The notes under the pieces: model-generated
What the model saw: only the letters and a program-made list of their open reading frames with translations
What the model was told of the DNA's origin: nothing
The model's database searches: none
Position numbers and translations under genes: made by a program
NCBI RefSeq assembly: GCF_003261235.1
Contig: NZ_CP030085.1
Span: 682,001 to 746,000 of the forward strand
DNA length: 64,000 bases
Direction: 5' to 3'
DNA from: Polynucleobacter paneuropaeus
Lineage (GTDB): Bacteria > Pseudomonadota > Gammaproteobacteria > Burkholderiales > Burkholderiaceae
In this document: positions 23,598 to 32,464 of the stretch, piece after piece
How positions within the stretch are numbered: the first letter of the stretch is position 1
How the letters are laid out: every line of letters begins with the position of its first letter

Positions 23598-24614
23598 ATG
23601 AAAGTTTTTTACGATAAAGACGCTGATTTGTCCCTCATTAAAGGCAAAAAAGTCACCATCATTGGTTATGGTTCACAAGGTCATGCGCACGCATTGAATC
23701 TGAATGACTCTGGTGTCAAAGTCACCGTGGGTCTACGTAAGGACGGAGCCTCTTGGAAAAAAGCAGCTAACGCGGGCCTAACAGTAAAAGAAGTTTCTGA
23801 AGCCGTTAAGGATGCAGATATTGTGATGATGCTTTTGCCTGATGAGCAAATTGCCGAGGTTTATAACAAAGAAGTGCATGCCAATATCAAGCAGGGTGCT
23901 GCTTTGGCGTTTGCTCACGGCTTTAACGTTCACTACGGACAAGTACAACCTCGTGCAGATTTGGATGTGATCATGATTGCGCCTAAAGCACCTGGTCATA
24001 CTGTACGCGGTACTTATGCTCAGGGTGGCGGTGTACCCCATTTGATCGCCGTGTACCAAGATAAATCTGGCGCCGCTCGTGATATTGCTTTGTCATATGC
24101 AACTGCCAATGGCGGCGGCCGCGCTGGCATCATTGAAACTAATTTCCGTGAAGAAACTGAGACTGACTTATTTGGTGAGCAAGCGGTTCTGTGTGGCGGT
24201 GCGGTTGAGCTGATCAAAGCTGGCTTTGAGACTTTGGTTGAAGCGGGTTACGCTCCAGAAATGGCTTACTTCGAGTGCTTGCACGAACTCAAGTTGATTG
24301 TGGACTTGATCTACGAAGGTGGAATTGCCAATATGAACTACTCGATTTCAAACAATGCTGAGTATGGTGAATATGTTACCGGTCCTCGTGTTGTCACTGA
24401 AGATACCAAGAACGCCATGCGTCAGTGCTTGAAAGATATTCAAACTGGTGAGTACGCCAAGAGCTTCATCCTAGAAAATAAAGCAGGTGCGCCTACTTTG
24501 ATTTCTCGTCGTCGTCTGAATGCTGAGCATGATATTGAAATCGTGGGCGCTAAATTGCGTGCCATGATGCCCTGGATTGCCAAGAACAAATTGGTTGATC
24601 AAACCAAGAACTAA
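23598..24614 (+). CDS. ilvC: Ketol-acid reductoisomerase (NADP+), class I
   Basis: The 338-residue length is that of short class I enzymes. The Rossmann motif is GYGSQGHAHALNL and the Mg-binding acidic residues lie in D-L-F-G-E-Q and in the E-C-L-H-E-L-K-L-I-V-D-L-I-Y-E-G-G segment. It isomerises and reduces 2-acetolactate and acetohydroxybutyrate, the step after acetolactate synthase. AAGGAAAGAGC gives a strong ribosome binding site before the ATG; the gene is 54 nt after ilvH. Confidence 0.96.
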   Translation: MKVFYDKDADLSLIKGKKVTIIGYGSQGHAHALNLNDSGVKVTVGLRKDGASWKKAANAGLTVKEVSEAVKDADIVMMLLPDEQIAEVYNKEVHANIKQGAALAFAHGFNVHYGQVQPRADLDVIMIAPKAPGHTVRGTYAQGGGVPHLIAVYQDKSGAARDIALSYATANGGGRAGIIETNFREETETDLFGEQAVLCGGAVELIKAGFETLVEAGYAPEMAYFECLHELKLIVDLIYEGGIANMNYSISNNAEYGEYVTGPRVVTEDTKNAMRQCLKDIQTGEYAKSFILENKAGAPTLISRRRLNAEHDIEIVGAKLRAMMPWIAKNKLVDQTKN

Positions 24615-24641
24615 TTAGCTAATAAGCGAGACCCTAAAAAG

Positions 24642-25289
24642 ATGATGTATCCACACCCCCTGATTGCTAAAGAAGGTTGGCCCTATTTGGCAGTCTTGGG
24701 AGTGCTGACATTAGTTGTCCACTCTTTGGGTGGCTTTACTTGGTCATGGCCTCTTTGGATTTTGTTTTTCTTTGTTCTCCAATTTTTTCGTGATCCACAA
24801 CGAATTGCTCCATTGGGACGCGATTTAGTTCTGTCTCCTGCTGATGGTCGTATCGTAGTGGTTGAAGTCACTCAAGACCCTTATGCCAAGCGTGAAGCTT
24901 TAAAGATTAGCGTCTTCATGAATGTCTTTAATGTCCATTCCAATCGCAGTGCAGTGAACGGCCTTGTTAAAGAGATTCAATATTTTCCAGGTAAGTTTGT
25001 GAATGCTGATCTGGATAAAGCTTCTCTAGAGAATGAGCGCAATGCCATGGTGATCGATGCTAATGGTCAGACTGTGACCTTAGTGCAGGTAGCTGGCTTG
25101 ATCGCGCGCAGAATTCTTTGCTATGTTCACGTTGGTGATCGCCTCAAAGCAGGGGAGCGCTACGGTTTTATTCGCTTCGGCTCTAGAGTGGACATCTATT
25201 TGCCACTAACAGCAGTCCCCATGGTTAGTGTGGGCGATCGGGTTTATGCAACTAACACTGCTTTAGCTCGTTTACCTGGCTTAGATTAA
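24642..25289 (+). CDS. psd: Phosphatidylserine decarboxylase proenzyme (PSD-A type)
   Basis: The 215-residue protein belongs to the short PSD-A class. It has a membrane-associated N-terminus (two hydrophobic segments within 15-50), S-P-A-D-G-R, F-M-N-V-F-N-V-H-S-N-R and the self-cleavage site F-G-S-R-V-D near residue 180, where Ser becomes the pyruvoyl group. It converts phosphatidylserine to phosphatidylethanolamine. The next gene makes phosphatidylserine, so the two consecutive steps are encoded side by side, 10 nt apart. Confidence 0.93.
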   Translation: MMYPHPLIAKEGWPYLAVLGVLTLVVHSLGGFTWSWPLWILFFFVLQFFRDPQRIAPLGRDLVLSPADGRIVVVEVTQDPYAKREALKISVFMNVFNVHSNRSAVNGLVKEIQYFPGKFVNADLDKASLENERNAMVIDANGQTVTLVQVAGLIARRILCYVHVGDRLKAGERYGFIRFGSRVDIYLPLTAVPMVSVGDRVYATNTALARLPGLD

Positions 25290-25299
25290 AGAATTGAGA

Positions 25300-26157
25300 A
25301 TGCCTACCTTTAGACGCCGTGGTCGAATCGAGAGAAGTCGTACTTCTCGCTCCCACTTCAAGCATTCTGACGATCGCTTATCAGCAGAGCTGGGTGATCC
25401 TCTGGATTACGAGGTCGAAGAAATTGCGCATCATCGCCCACGCAATAAAGGGATCTATTTATTGCCTAACGCTTTCACAACCGCAGCGCTCTTTAGCGGC
25501 TTCTTTGCGATTGTGAATGCGATGAATCATGAATTTGCTATTGCAGCAATTGCGATTTTTGCTTCTCTAGTTTTAGATGGTATGGATGGGCGCATTGCTC
25601 GCATGACTAATACCCAAAGCGCCTTTGGCGAGCAATACGATTCATTAGCAGACATGGTTTCATTTGGCGTAGCGCCTTCGCTTGTTGCCTATGAGTGGGT
25701 TTTGAAGGATCTTGGTAAGTGGGGCTGGTTAGCTGCATTTACTTATTGTGCTGGCGCTGCTTTACGTCTCGCTCGCTTTAACGTCAACACCCAGGTGGTG
25801 GACAAACGTTTCTTTCAGGGCTTGCCAAGCCCAGCTGCTGGATCGCTCTTAGCCGGCTTTATCTGGTTAGCAGATGACAACAAGATCCCAGTGAAGGATT
25901 ACGCGATTCCTTGGGTCACCTTTTTGATTACCGTTTATGCAGGTTTAACCATGGTCTCCAATGCCAAGTTCTATAGCGGTAAAGCCTTAGATGTGCGCTA
26001 TCGGGTGCCTTTTGGCGTGATGGTATTGATGATTCTTGGCTTTGTATTGATTTCCACCAATCCACCCCTGACGCTGTTTGGCTTCTTCGTCATTTATTCG
26101 ATCTCAGGCTATGTGATTTGGGCCTGGGAAATGATTAATCCTAAACGATTTGGCTAA
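25300..26157 (+). CDS. pssA: CDP-diacylglycerol--serine O-phosphatidyltransferase
   Basis: A multi-span membrane enzyme with the CDP-alcohol phosphotransferase motif, D-G-M-D-G-R-I-A-R ... G-E-Q-Y-D-S-L-A-D, in which the spaced Asp residues bind metal and CDP-diacylglycerol. About 45 basic/polar residues precede the first membrane span. It supplies phosphatidylserine to Psd, encoded upstream. I start at ATG 25300 (285 residues); the in-frame TTG at 25294 is less likely. The leuA regulatory region begins right after the stop codon. Confidence 0.92.
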   Translation: MPTFRRRGRIERSRTSRSHFKHSDDRLSAELGDPLDYEVEEIAHHRPRNKGIYLLPNAFTTAALFSGFFAIVNAMNHEFAIAAIAIFASLVLDGMDGRIARMTNTQSAFGEQYDSLADMVSFGVAPSLVAYEWVLKDLGKWGWLAAFTYCAGAALRLARFNVNTQVVDKRFFQGLPSPAAGSLLAGFIWLADDNKIPVKDYAIPWVTFLITVYAGLTMVSNAKFYSGKALDVRYRVPFGVMVLMILGFVLISTNPPLTLFGFFVIYSISGYVIWAWEMINPKRFG

Positions 26158-26185
26158 TCCCCAAATTTTGGGGTATAGTAAATCC
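26150..26185 (+). promoter_or_regulatory. Promoter of the leuL-leuA attenuator unit
   Basis: TTGGCT (26150-26155) and TATAGT (26174-26179) are separated by 18 nt. The spacer is filled by a 15-nt palindrome, CCCCAAATTTTGGGG (26159-26173), a possible operator or pssA end hairpin. The leader peptide ATG is 6 nt after the -10 box, so the transcript probably starts at or next to it. Confidence 0.5.
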
Positions 26186-26260
26186 ATGTTGATGAACTTC
26201 TCACTTTTAACCGGCCTCCTTCTAGCACTAAGCCTAAAGCTTGGGGCGGGTAAGGCCTGA
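26186..26260 (+). CDS. leuL: leuA leader peptide (leucine attenuation)
   Basis: A 24-codon ORF reads MLMNFSLLTGLLL followed by ALSLKLGAGKA and TGA: nine of 24 residues are Leu, with a CTC-CTT-CTA run in the middle. It is followed by a terminator and then leuA. Stalling at Leu codons would leave GCTTGGGGC (26239-26247) free to pair with GCCCCAGC (26301-26308) and block the terminator; finishing translation would cover it and let the terminator form. No Shine-Dalgarno is present and the -10 box is 6 nt away, which suggests leaderless translation. The ORF was read from sequence; regulation is inferred from the classical model. Confidence 0.8.
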   Translation: MLMNFSLLTGLLLALSLKLGAGKA

Positions 26261-26301
26261 GTTGATGAGACGCCAATAATTCATTAACCACCACATACCA
26301 G

Positions 26302-26332
26302 CCCCAGCAATTTGCTGGGGTTTTTTATTTTT
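26302..26332 (+). terminator. leuA attenuator terminator
   Basis: CCCCAGCA (26302-26309) pairs with TGCTGGGG (26313-26320) over a 3-nt loop and is followed by TTTTTTATTTTT. It lies between the Leu-rich leader peptide and leuA. Its 5' arm can pair instead with GCTTGGGGC inside the leader ORF. Confidence 0.85.
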
Positions 26333-26362
26333 AAGAGCGTAGTTTTGAATCGGAGAGTAGCG

Positions 26363-27910
26363 ATGAATGACAAAGTAATCATTTTTGACACCACCTTGCG
26401 TGATGGCGAACAGTCGCCTGGCGCCTCCATGACTAAAGACGAAAAGGTACGAATTGCCCGTCAATTAGAGAGACTTAAGGTCGACGTGATTGAGGCCGGC
26501 TTTGCTGCCAGCTCAGAGGGCGATTTTGCAGCAATCGCTGCAGTTGCCGCAGCTGTCAAAGATTCCGTGGTGTGCTCACTCGCTCGTGCTAATGAAAAAG
26601 ATATTACCCGTGCATCCGATGCTTTAAAGCAAGCCAATGCCAAACGTATCCACGCCTTTATTGCTACTAGCCCTTTGCATATGGCAGTCAAATTGCGAAT
26701 GTCGCCTGAGGATGTATTAGAGCAAGCCAAACGCTCAATTCGTTTTGCCAGAAACTTAGCTAGTGATGTGGAGTTCTCGGCAGAGGATGGCTATCGTTCT
26801 GAGATTGATTTCTTGGCAAGGGTAGTAGAGGCGGCAATTTCTGAAGGTGCGACAACGATCAATATCCCTGATACCGTAGGCTATGCCATCCCTGAGCTGT
26901 ATGGCAACTTCATTCATACCTTGCGTAGCAAAGTGCCAAACTCTGATAAAGCGATTTGGTCGGTGCATTGCCATAACGATTTGGGTATGGCTGTTGCTAA
27001 CTCTTTAGCTGGTGTGAAGATTGGTGGAGCGCGTCAAGTTGAGTGCACCATTAATGGCTTAGGTGAGCGTGCAGGTAATACTGCATTGGAAGAGGTAGTA
27101 ATGGCTTTGCGCACCCGTAAGGATTATTTTGATTTAACTTGCGGCATTGATGCGACGCAAATTGTGCCGGCGTCTAAATTGGTTTCTCAGATTACGGGTT
27201 TTGTGGTTCAGCCCAATAAAGCAGTAGTGGGTGCGAACGCCTTTGCGCATGCCTCTGGTATTCATCAAGATGGCATCTTAAAAGCCCGCGAGACCTATGA
27301 AATCATGCGTGCCGAGGATGTGGGTTGGTCTACTAATAAGATCGTTTTGGGCAAGTTGTCTGGGCGTAATGCATTTAAGCAACGCCTGCAAGACTTGGGT
27401 ATCGCCGTTGAGTCAGAAGAAGAGATGAATGAGGCCTTTATTCGCTTCAAGGCTTTGGCTGATCAGAAGGTTGATATTTTTGATGAGGACATTATTGCCA
27501 TCATGTCCGACTCCGCAGCTTCTGAAAAAGCGGAGCATTATCAATTTATTTCTTTGAGTCAGCATTCTGAAACAGGCGTACGTCCTAAATCAACCATTAC
27601 TTTCCGAATGGGTGATCAAGAGGTGAACTCTGAAGCCGAAGGCAACGGTCCAGTCGATGCGAGTTTGAATGCGATTGAAGCTAAGGCCAAAAGTGGGGCA
27701 GAGCAGTTGCTCTATTCAGTCAATGCCATTACTTCCGGAACGCAGTCACAAGGTGAAGTCACGGTGCGCTTGGCTAAGGGCGGGCGGATTGTCAATGGTG
27801 TCGGCACTGATCCTGACATCATTGCGGCTTCGGCCAAGGCCTACTTATCAGCCTTGAATAAATTACATGACCCAAGCCAAGCTAAGCTCAATGCCCAGAT
27901 GACCCCTTAA
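26363..27910 (+). CDS. leuA: 2-isopropylmalate synthase
   Basis: The 515-residue enzyme condenses acetyl-CoA with 2-oxoisovalerate, the committed step of leucine synthesis. The TIM-barrel signature DTTLRDGEQSPGASM is at residues 9-23, the HCHNDLGMAVANS-type metal-binding motif follows (S-V-H-C-H-N-D-L-G-M), and the C-terminal 130 residues form the leucine-binding regulatory domain. ATG 26363 has GGAGAG upstream; an in-frame upstream extension is ignored since it runs into the terminator. Expression is probably attenuated by leucine. The 3' end overlaps the convergent SYLF gene by 4 nt. Confidence 0.95.
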   Translation: MNDKVIIFDTTLRDGEQSPGASMTKDEKVRIARQLERLKVDVIEAGFAASSEGDFAAIAAVAAAVKDSVVCSLARANEKDITRASDALKQANAKRIHAFIATSPLHMAVKLRMSPEDVLEQAKRSIRFARNLASDVEFSAEDGYRSEIDFLARVVEAAISEGATTINIPDTVGYAIPELYGNFIHTLRSKVPNSDKAIWSVHCHNDLGMAVANSLAGVKIGGARQVECTINGLGERAGNTALEEVVMALRTRKDYFDLTCGIDATQIVPASKLVSQITGFVVQPNKAVVGANAFAHASGIHQDGILKARETYEIMRAEDVGWSTNKIVLGKLSGRNAFKQRLQDLGIAVESEEEMNEAFIRFKALADQKVDIFDEDIIAIMSDSAASEKAEHYQFISLSQHSETGVRPKSTITFRMGDQEVNSEAEGNGPVDASLNAIEAKAKSGAEQLLYSVNAITSGTQSQGEVTVRLAKGGRIVNGVGTDPDIIAASAKAYLSALNKLHDPSQAKLNAQMTP

Positions 27911-28500
27911 TTGAGGTCTGAGTCTTTGTAATACTTCGTACCCTTGCCGGTGATCTCTGCGGCAAGGCCTGAGTCTGTTAATTGGTACATCAGCAAACCT
28001 GGAGCGGCAACAACCGCACCCGCATAAGCAGCGCCATCCTTTTCGTATTTGGCGGCTACAGTTGTTTGTCCACCAAAGGTCCAGCCTGAGTTAATGAAGT
28101 CATTCAAAGCAGTTTGCGTTTGAAAGACAAAAATATTTTGGAATGACTTAACGCCCAGGCCAACACCGGCTTGCACTTCTGCCATGTCCATATAAATAGG
28201 CTTTGTGCCATTTTTGCTGATCACTACGCCACTACCAGAACCTCCACCGGCGATCAGAATCTTCATGCCAAAGTTGCTAAACGTGGCATAGGCAACCGCA
28301 TTCTCAACTGCGGCTTTGGAGCTGGGTTCAGTCTTGTAGAGCCGCTGCAAGATCTCCCGATTCTTCTTGAGAATCTCTTCTCGCTGCTGGGCAACGGTTT
28401 TATCGCTGCCAAAGATGGAAGAAAACTGGGCAAAAGCAGGGGAATTGCCCAGCAAAAGCCCAAAAATACCTAAAAATACCAGTTTGCGCAGGGATAGCAT
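27907..28500 (-). CDS. SYLF (Ysc84-like) lipid-binding domain, exported protein
   Basis: A signal peptide (about 1-24, ending A-F-A) precedes the Ysc84/SYLF domain, with the Gly-rich A-G-G-G-S-G-S-G-V-V segment, Y-M-D-M-A-E-V-Q-A-G-V-G-L-G and a conserved C-terminal A-P-G-L-L-M-Y-Q-L-T-D-S-G-L. SYLF domains bind phosphoinositides in eukaryotes; bacterial members are secreted or periplasmic and poorly characterised. It is a stand-alone gene converging on leuA. Confidence 0.85.
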   Translation of the reverse strand: MLSLRKLVFLGIFGLLLGNSPAFAQFSSIFGSDKTVAQQREEILKKNREILQRLYKTEPSSKAAVENAVAYATFSNFGMKILIAGGGSGSGVVISKNGTKPIYMDMAEVQAGVGLGVKSFQNIFVFQTQTALNDFINSGWTFGGQTTVAAKYEKDGAAYAGAVVAAPGLLMYQLTDSGLAAEITGKGTKYYKDSDLN

Positions 28501-28586
28501 TTATAAGTCCTTGATTTAATTGAAATATTTATAATTTAATCGGTTCAATGACATCAGAATACCAATATTTCTTTTGGCCATAGTGC

Positions 28587-28616
28587 TGGCTCAGAAGCCC
28601 TTAGCTCTGCTACAAT
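28587..28616 (+). promoter_or_regulatory. Candidate rpsO promoter
   Basis: TACAAT at 28611-28616, with a weak TGGCTC 18 nt upstream, would give an rpsO leader of about 100 nt. A strong AAGGAG follows near 28709. No S15-binding fold was identified. Confidence 0.35.
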
Positions 28617-28721
28617 TCGATGGCTTTGATTTTTAAAGCTTTTTTGTTTATTTGTTAGTTTTTTAATCGCACGACACCAGTTGGGTGAAAGCTCAGGTGA
28701 TCGCAAGTAAGGAGTAGGAAA

Positions 28722-28991
28722 ATGGCAGTTGCTGATATTAAAACGGCGGAAATCGTCAAAGACAATGCGCGCAGCGCAAACGATACGGGCAGTCCTGAAG
28801 TGCAAGTTTCATTGCTCACAGCCCGAATCAATGAATTAACCCCCCATTTCAAGGCTAACGCTAAAGACCATCACAGCCGTCGTGGCTTGTTGAAGATGGT
28901 TTCACGTCGCCGTCGCCTTTTGGATTACCTCAAAGGCAAAGACTTGGGACGCTATCGCGCACTGATTGAGAAATTAGGTCTCCGTAAGTAA
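28722..28991 (+). CDS. rpsO: 30S ribosomal protein S15
   Basis: The 89-residue protein matches S15 in length and sequence: T-G-S-P-E-V-Q-V-S-L-L-T-A-R-I near 26-40, the H-H-S-R-R-G-L-L segment and the final L-G-L-R-K. It binds 16S rRNA early in small-subunit assembly. AAGGAGTAGGAAA precedes the ATG. pnp follows, as in most proteobacteria. Confidence 0.97.
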   Translation: MAVADIKTAEIVKDNARSANDTGSPEVQVSLLTARINELTPHFKANAKDHHSRRGLLKMVSRRRRLLDYLKGKDLGRYRALIEKLGLRK

Positions 28992-29008
28992 TTCTTATTG
29001 GTATTGCT

Positions 29009-29212
29009 ATGCCATCTTCCTTAGGATTGTTTCTTTCTAGATTCGGTCTTAAGCAGATGGCATGTTTTTGAGTGCTTCAAGATTATTTGTATAGGGGATC
29101 GTGTCATTCCAATGGGTTTCTGAATTGCGTATTTAGAGTCTCCCTGGAATGGCATCCCTTGTAATCTTCAAACACTCCAGTGTTGTCGTGACACTGCTTT
29201 ATCCCACGACAA
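29009..29212 (+). promoter_or_regulatory. Structured leader between rpsO and pnp
   Basis: Three inverted repeats fill the 269-nt gap: ATGCCATCT/AGATGGCAT (29009-29017 with 29055-29063, followed by GTTTTTG), CATTCCA/TGGAATG in the middle (about 29105-29152), and TTGTCGTG/CACGACAA (29183-29190 with 29205-29212, 8 bp, 14-nt loop). In E. coli the pnp leader hairpin is cut by RNase III and PNPase for autoregulation; a similar role is plausible here. Confidence 0.5.
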
Positions 29213-29260
29213 GCGTCATGCTCATGTGAGTCTGGCGTGAACAATTTGGAGAAGATCAGA

Positions 29261-31432
29261 ATGACTATGTTTAAAAAAGCAGTAAAGAGTTTTCAATGGG
29301 GCAATCATCAAGTAACCATGGAAACTGGCGAGATTGCTCGTCAAGCAGGTGGTGCCGTTATTGTTAACGTTGATGACACTGTTGTTATGGGTACCGTAGT
29401 TGCCTCTAAGACCGCTAAGCCAGGTCAAGACTTTTTCCCACTCACTGTTGATTATTTAGAGAAGACTTACGCAGCAGGCAAGATTCCTGGTGGTTTCTTC
29501 CGTCGTGAAGGTCGTCCATCTGAAGGCGAGACTTTGATCTCCCGTTTGATCGATCGCCCAATTCGTCCATTATTCCCTGAAGGTTTCTACAACGAAGTTC
29601 AGGTTGTAGTGCATGTGTTGTCAATCAATCCAGAAGTGCCATCGGATATCCCTGCTTTGATCGCTGCATCTGCAGCTTTGGCTGTTTCTGGTATTCCTTT
29701 CAGCGGCCCAGTCGGTGCAGCCCGTGTGGGTTACACCAATGGCCAATATTTACTGAACCCAACCCGTACTGAGCAAACTACTAGTGAGCTCGATTTGATT
29801 GTTGCTGGCACACAAGCTGCAGTATTGATGGTGGAATCAGAAGCAAATCAATTATCTGAAGAGATCATGTTGGGCGCGGTAGTGTTTGGCCATGACCAAA
29901 TGCAAACTGCCATCAATGCAATTAATGATTTAGTCCGTGAAGCTGGTAAACCCGAGTGGGACTGGCAGCCTGCACCTAAAGATGAGCCATTGATCGCTAA
30001 AATCACTGCCTTGGCTGAAGGTCCATTACGTGAGGCTTATCAGATTCGCCAAAAGAGCGCTCGTTCTGAGAAGCTCAAAGCCACTACTAAAGAAGTATTG
30101 GCAAAGTTGGCGCAAGACGGTGAAGTCGATGAAGTTGTCGTTGGCAACATCATGTTCGAAATCGAAGCCAAGATTGTGCGCAGCCAGATTTTGAATGGTG
30201 AGCCACGTATTGATGGTCGTGATACTCGTACGGTTCGCCCAATTGAAATTCGTAATGGCGTATTGCCACGCACTCACGGTTCAGCATTGTTTACTCGCGG
30301 TGAAACTCAGGCGCTTGTAATTGCAACCTTGGGTACTGCACGTGACGAGCAGATCATCGACGCACTCGAAGGTGAGTACCGTGATCGCTTCATGTTCCAC
30401 TACAACATGCCTCCATTTGCTACTGGTGAAACTGGTCGCGTTGGTAGCCCCAAGCGTCGCGAAATCGGTCACGGCCGTTTAGCAAAACGCGCATTGATTC
30501 CAGTATTGCCAAGCCCAGAAGACTTTGCATACAGCATTCGTGTGGTTTCAGAGATTACTGAGTCCAATGGCTCTTCCTCAATGGCTTCTGTTTGTGGTGG
30601 TTGCTTAGCCATGATGGATGCTGGTGTTCCTGTTAAGGCGCACGTTGCTGGCGTAGCAATGGGCTTGATCCTTGATGGTAATCGTTTTGCGGTCTTAACC
30701 GATATTCTCGGTGACGAAGATCACTTAGGTGATATGGACTTTAAGGTAGCTGGTACTGCTAACGGTATTACTGCTTTGCAGATGGATATCAAAGTACAAG
30801 GTATCACCAAAGAGATCATGCAAGTAGCCTTGGCGCAAGCTCAAGAAGGCCGTTTACATATTCTGAGCAAGATGCAAGAGGCGATGGGTTCAGTTCGCAC
30901 TGAATTATCAGCACATGCACCACGCATGGTCAGCTTCAAGATTCATCCAGACAAGATCCGTGAAGTCATTGGCAAGGGTGGCGCAACTATTCAGGCTTTG
31001 ACAAAAGAGACTGGTTGCAGCATCGACATTAAAGATGATGGAACTGTAACCATTGCATCTACTAGTGCTGAAGGCATGGCTGAAGCAAAAGCCCGTATCG
31101 AAGGCATTACTGCTGAAGCTGAAGTCGGCAAGATCTATGAAGGCCCAGTTGTGAAGTTACTCGAGTTCGGTGCTTTGGTTAATATTCTTCCTGGTAAAGA
31201 TGGCTTGCTCCACATCTCTGAGATTTCTACTGAGCGTGTGAAGGAAGTGAAAGACTATTTACAAGAAGGCCAAGTTGTTCGCGTGAAACTGTTGGCTGCT
31301 GATGAGCGTGGTCGTTTACGCCTATCACTCAAAGCGGCGATGGCAGATGAGGGCGGAACGATTGAGCCCTTAGCTGGTAGCACTGCTGCTGAAGGTGCAG
31401 AAACTGCTCCAATCTCGGAAGAATCTAACTAA
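29261..31432 (+). CDS. pnp: Polyribonucleotide nucleotidyltransferase (PNPase)
   Basis: The 723-residue enzyme degrades RNA 3' to 5' with phosphate and joins the degradosome. Order: two RNase PH domains (FFRREGRPSE in the first; the second with GRDTRTVRPI and SSSMASVCGG), a KH domain (I-R-E-V-I-G-K-G-G near 570) and an S1 domain (Y-E-G-P-V-V-K-L-L-E-F-G-A). I start at ATG 29261 (MTMFKKAVKSFQWG), which has GGAGA upstream and matches relatives, not the GTG at 29237. The leader contains hairpins that may mediate autoregulation. Confidence 0.96.
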   Translation: MTMFKKAVKSFQWGNHQVTMETGEIARQAGGAVIVNVDDTVVMGTVVASKTAKPGQDFFPLTVDYLEKTYAAGKIPGGFFRREGRPSEGETLISRLIDRPIRPLFPEGFYNEVQVVVHVLSINPEVPSDIPALIAASAALAVSGIPFSGPVGAARVGYTNGQYLLNPTRTEQTTSELDLIVAGTQAAVLMVESEANQLSEEIMLGAVVFGHDQMQTAINAINDLVREAGKPEWDWQPAPKDEPLIAKITALAEGPLREAYQIRQKSARSEKLKATTKEVLAKLAQDGEVDEVVVGNIMFEIEAKIVRSQILNGEPRIDGRDTRTVRPIEIRNGVLPRTHGSALFTRGETQALVIATLGTARDEQIIDALEGEYRDRFMFHYNMPPFATGETGRVGSPKRREIGHGRLAKRALIPVLPSPEDFAYSIRVVSEITESNGSSSMASVCGGCLAMMDAGVPVKAHVAGVAMGLILDGNRFAVLTDILGDEDHLGDMDFKVAGTANGITALQMDIKVQGITKEIMQVALAQAQEGRLHILSKMQEAMGSVRTELSAHAPRMVSFKIHPDKIREVIGKGGATIQALTKETGCSIDIKDDGTVTIASTSAEGMAEAKARIEGITAEAEVGKIYEGPVVKLLEFGALVNILPGKDGLLHISEISTERVKEVKDYLQEGQVVRVKLLAADERGRLRLSLKAAMADEGGTIEPLAGSTAAEGAETAPISEESN

Positions 31433-31453
31433 GTTTTTCATTCGAGGTTCGTC

Positions 31454-32455
31454 ATGCGCGTAATGGAAATCAAAGAGTTTGGCGCACCAGAAATGCTGGT
31501 GTCTGCCACTCGCCCAGATCCTGCAGCTCCTGCTGCGGGTTCTGGCGAAGTCTTGATCCGCGTTCTCGCTGCAGGCATCAATCGTCCAGATGTGCTCCAA
31601 CGCAAAGGTCACTACCCAGTGCCTGCTGGGGCATCGGATATTCCTGGCCTAGAAGTTGCTGGAGAAATTGTCGGTGGTGATTTAGCACATGCAGACAATG
31701 CCTTTGGCTTGAAGCTTGGCGATAAGGTATGTGCTTTGGTTCAGGGTGGTGGTTACGCACAATTGTGTACCGCGCCGGTTGCCCAATGTTTGCCTTACCC
31801 AAAGGGATTTTCAGATCAAGAAGCAGCTGCTTTGCCTGAAACCTTTTACACCGTGTGGAGCAATGTCTTCATGCGTGGTGAACTTTCCGAAGGTGAAACC
31901 TTGTTAGTGCAGGGTGGCTCTAGTGGTATTGGTGTGACTGCCATTTTGATTGCGAAGGCGCTCGGTCATAAAGTGTTTGTAACTGCGGGCTCAGATGAGA
32001 AGTGCGCTGCGTGTCTAAAGCTAGGTGCTGACTTAGCAATCAATTACAAAACCCAAGATTTTGTTGAAGAGATTAAAAAAGCGACGGATGGCAAAGGCGT
32101 TAACGTCGTGTTGGATATGGTTACTGGATCATATGTGCAGCGTGAGTTGGAATGTTTGGCCGATGATGGTCGCATTGTGATTATTGCGATCATGGGTGGC
32201 TCAAAAGCCGAAGTCAATACAGGACAGATTTTGCGTCGCCGTTTAACCATTACTGGCTCTACTTTGCGCCCCCGTCCCGTCTCATTTAAAAAACAAATTA
32301 CCCATCAATTGCACGAGCGCATTTGGCCACTGCTCAATGCGGGCAAACTCAAACCAGTGATTTACAAAACTTTTTCACTGGAAGAGGCGGCTGATGCCCA
32401 TCGCTTGATGGAGTCTTCAGAGCATGTAGGCAAAATTGTCTTAACGGTTCAATGA
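31454..32455 (+). CDS. NAD(P)H-quinone oxidoreductase, PIG3/MDR family
   Basis: A 333-residue medium-chain reductase: N-terminal GroES-like half (A-A-G-I-N-R-P-D-V-L-Q-R-K-G-H-Y, L-E-V-A-G) and a Rossmann half with Q-G-G-S-S-G-I-G-V-T-A and D-M-V-T-G. No structural or catalytic Zn ligands are evident, consistent with the PIG3/quinone oxidoreductase branch. It would reduce quinones with NADPH. It lies between pnp and tpiA; GAGG precedes the ATG. Confidence 0.85.
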   Translation: MRVMEIKEFGAPEMLVSATRPDPAAPAAGSGEVLIRVLAAGINRPDVLQRKGHYPVPAGASDIPGLEVAGEIVGGDLAHADNAFGLKLGDKVCALVQGGGYAQLCTAPVAQCLPYPKGFSDQEAAALPETFYTVWSNVFMRGELSEGETLLVQGGSSGIGVTAILIAKALGHKVFVTAGSDEKCAACLKLGADLAINYKTQDFVEEIKKATDGKGVNVVLDMVTGSYVQRELECLADDGRIVIIAIMGGSKAEVNTGQILRRRLTITGSTLRPRPVSFKKQITHQLHERIWPLLNAGKLKPVIYKTFSLEEAADAHRLMESSEHVGKIVLTVQ

Positions 32456-32464
32456 TCTAAAGAT

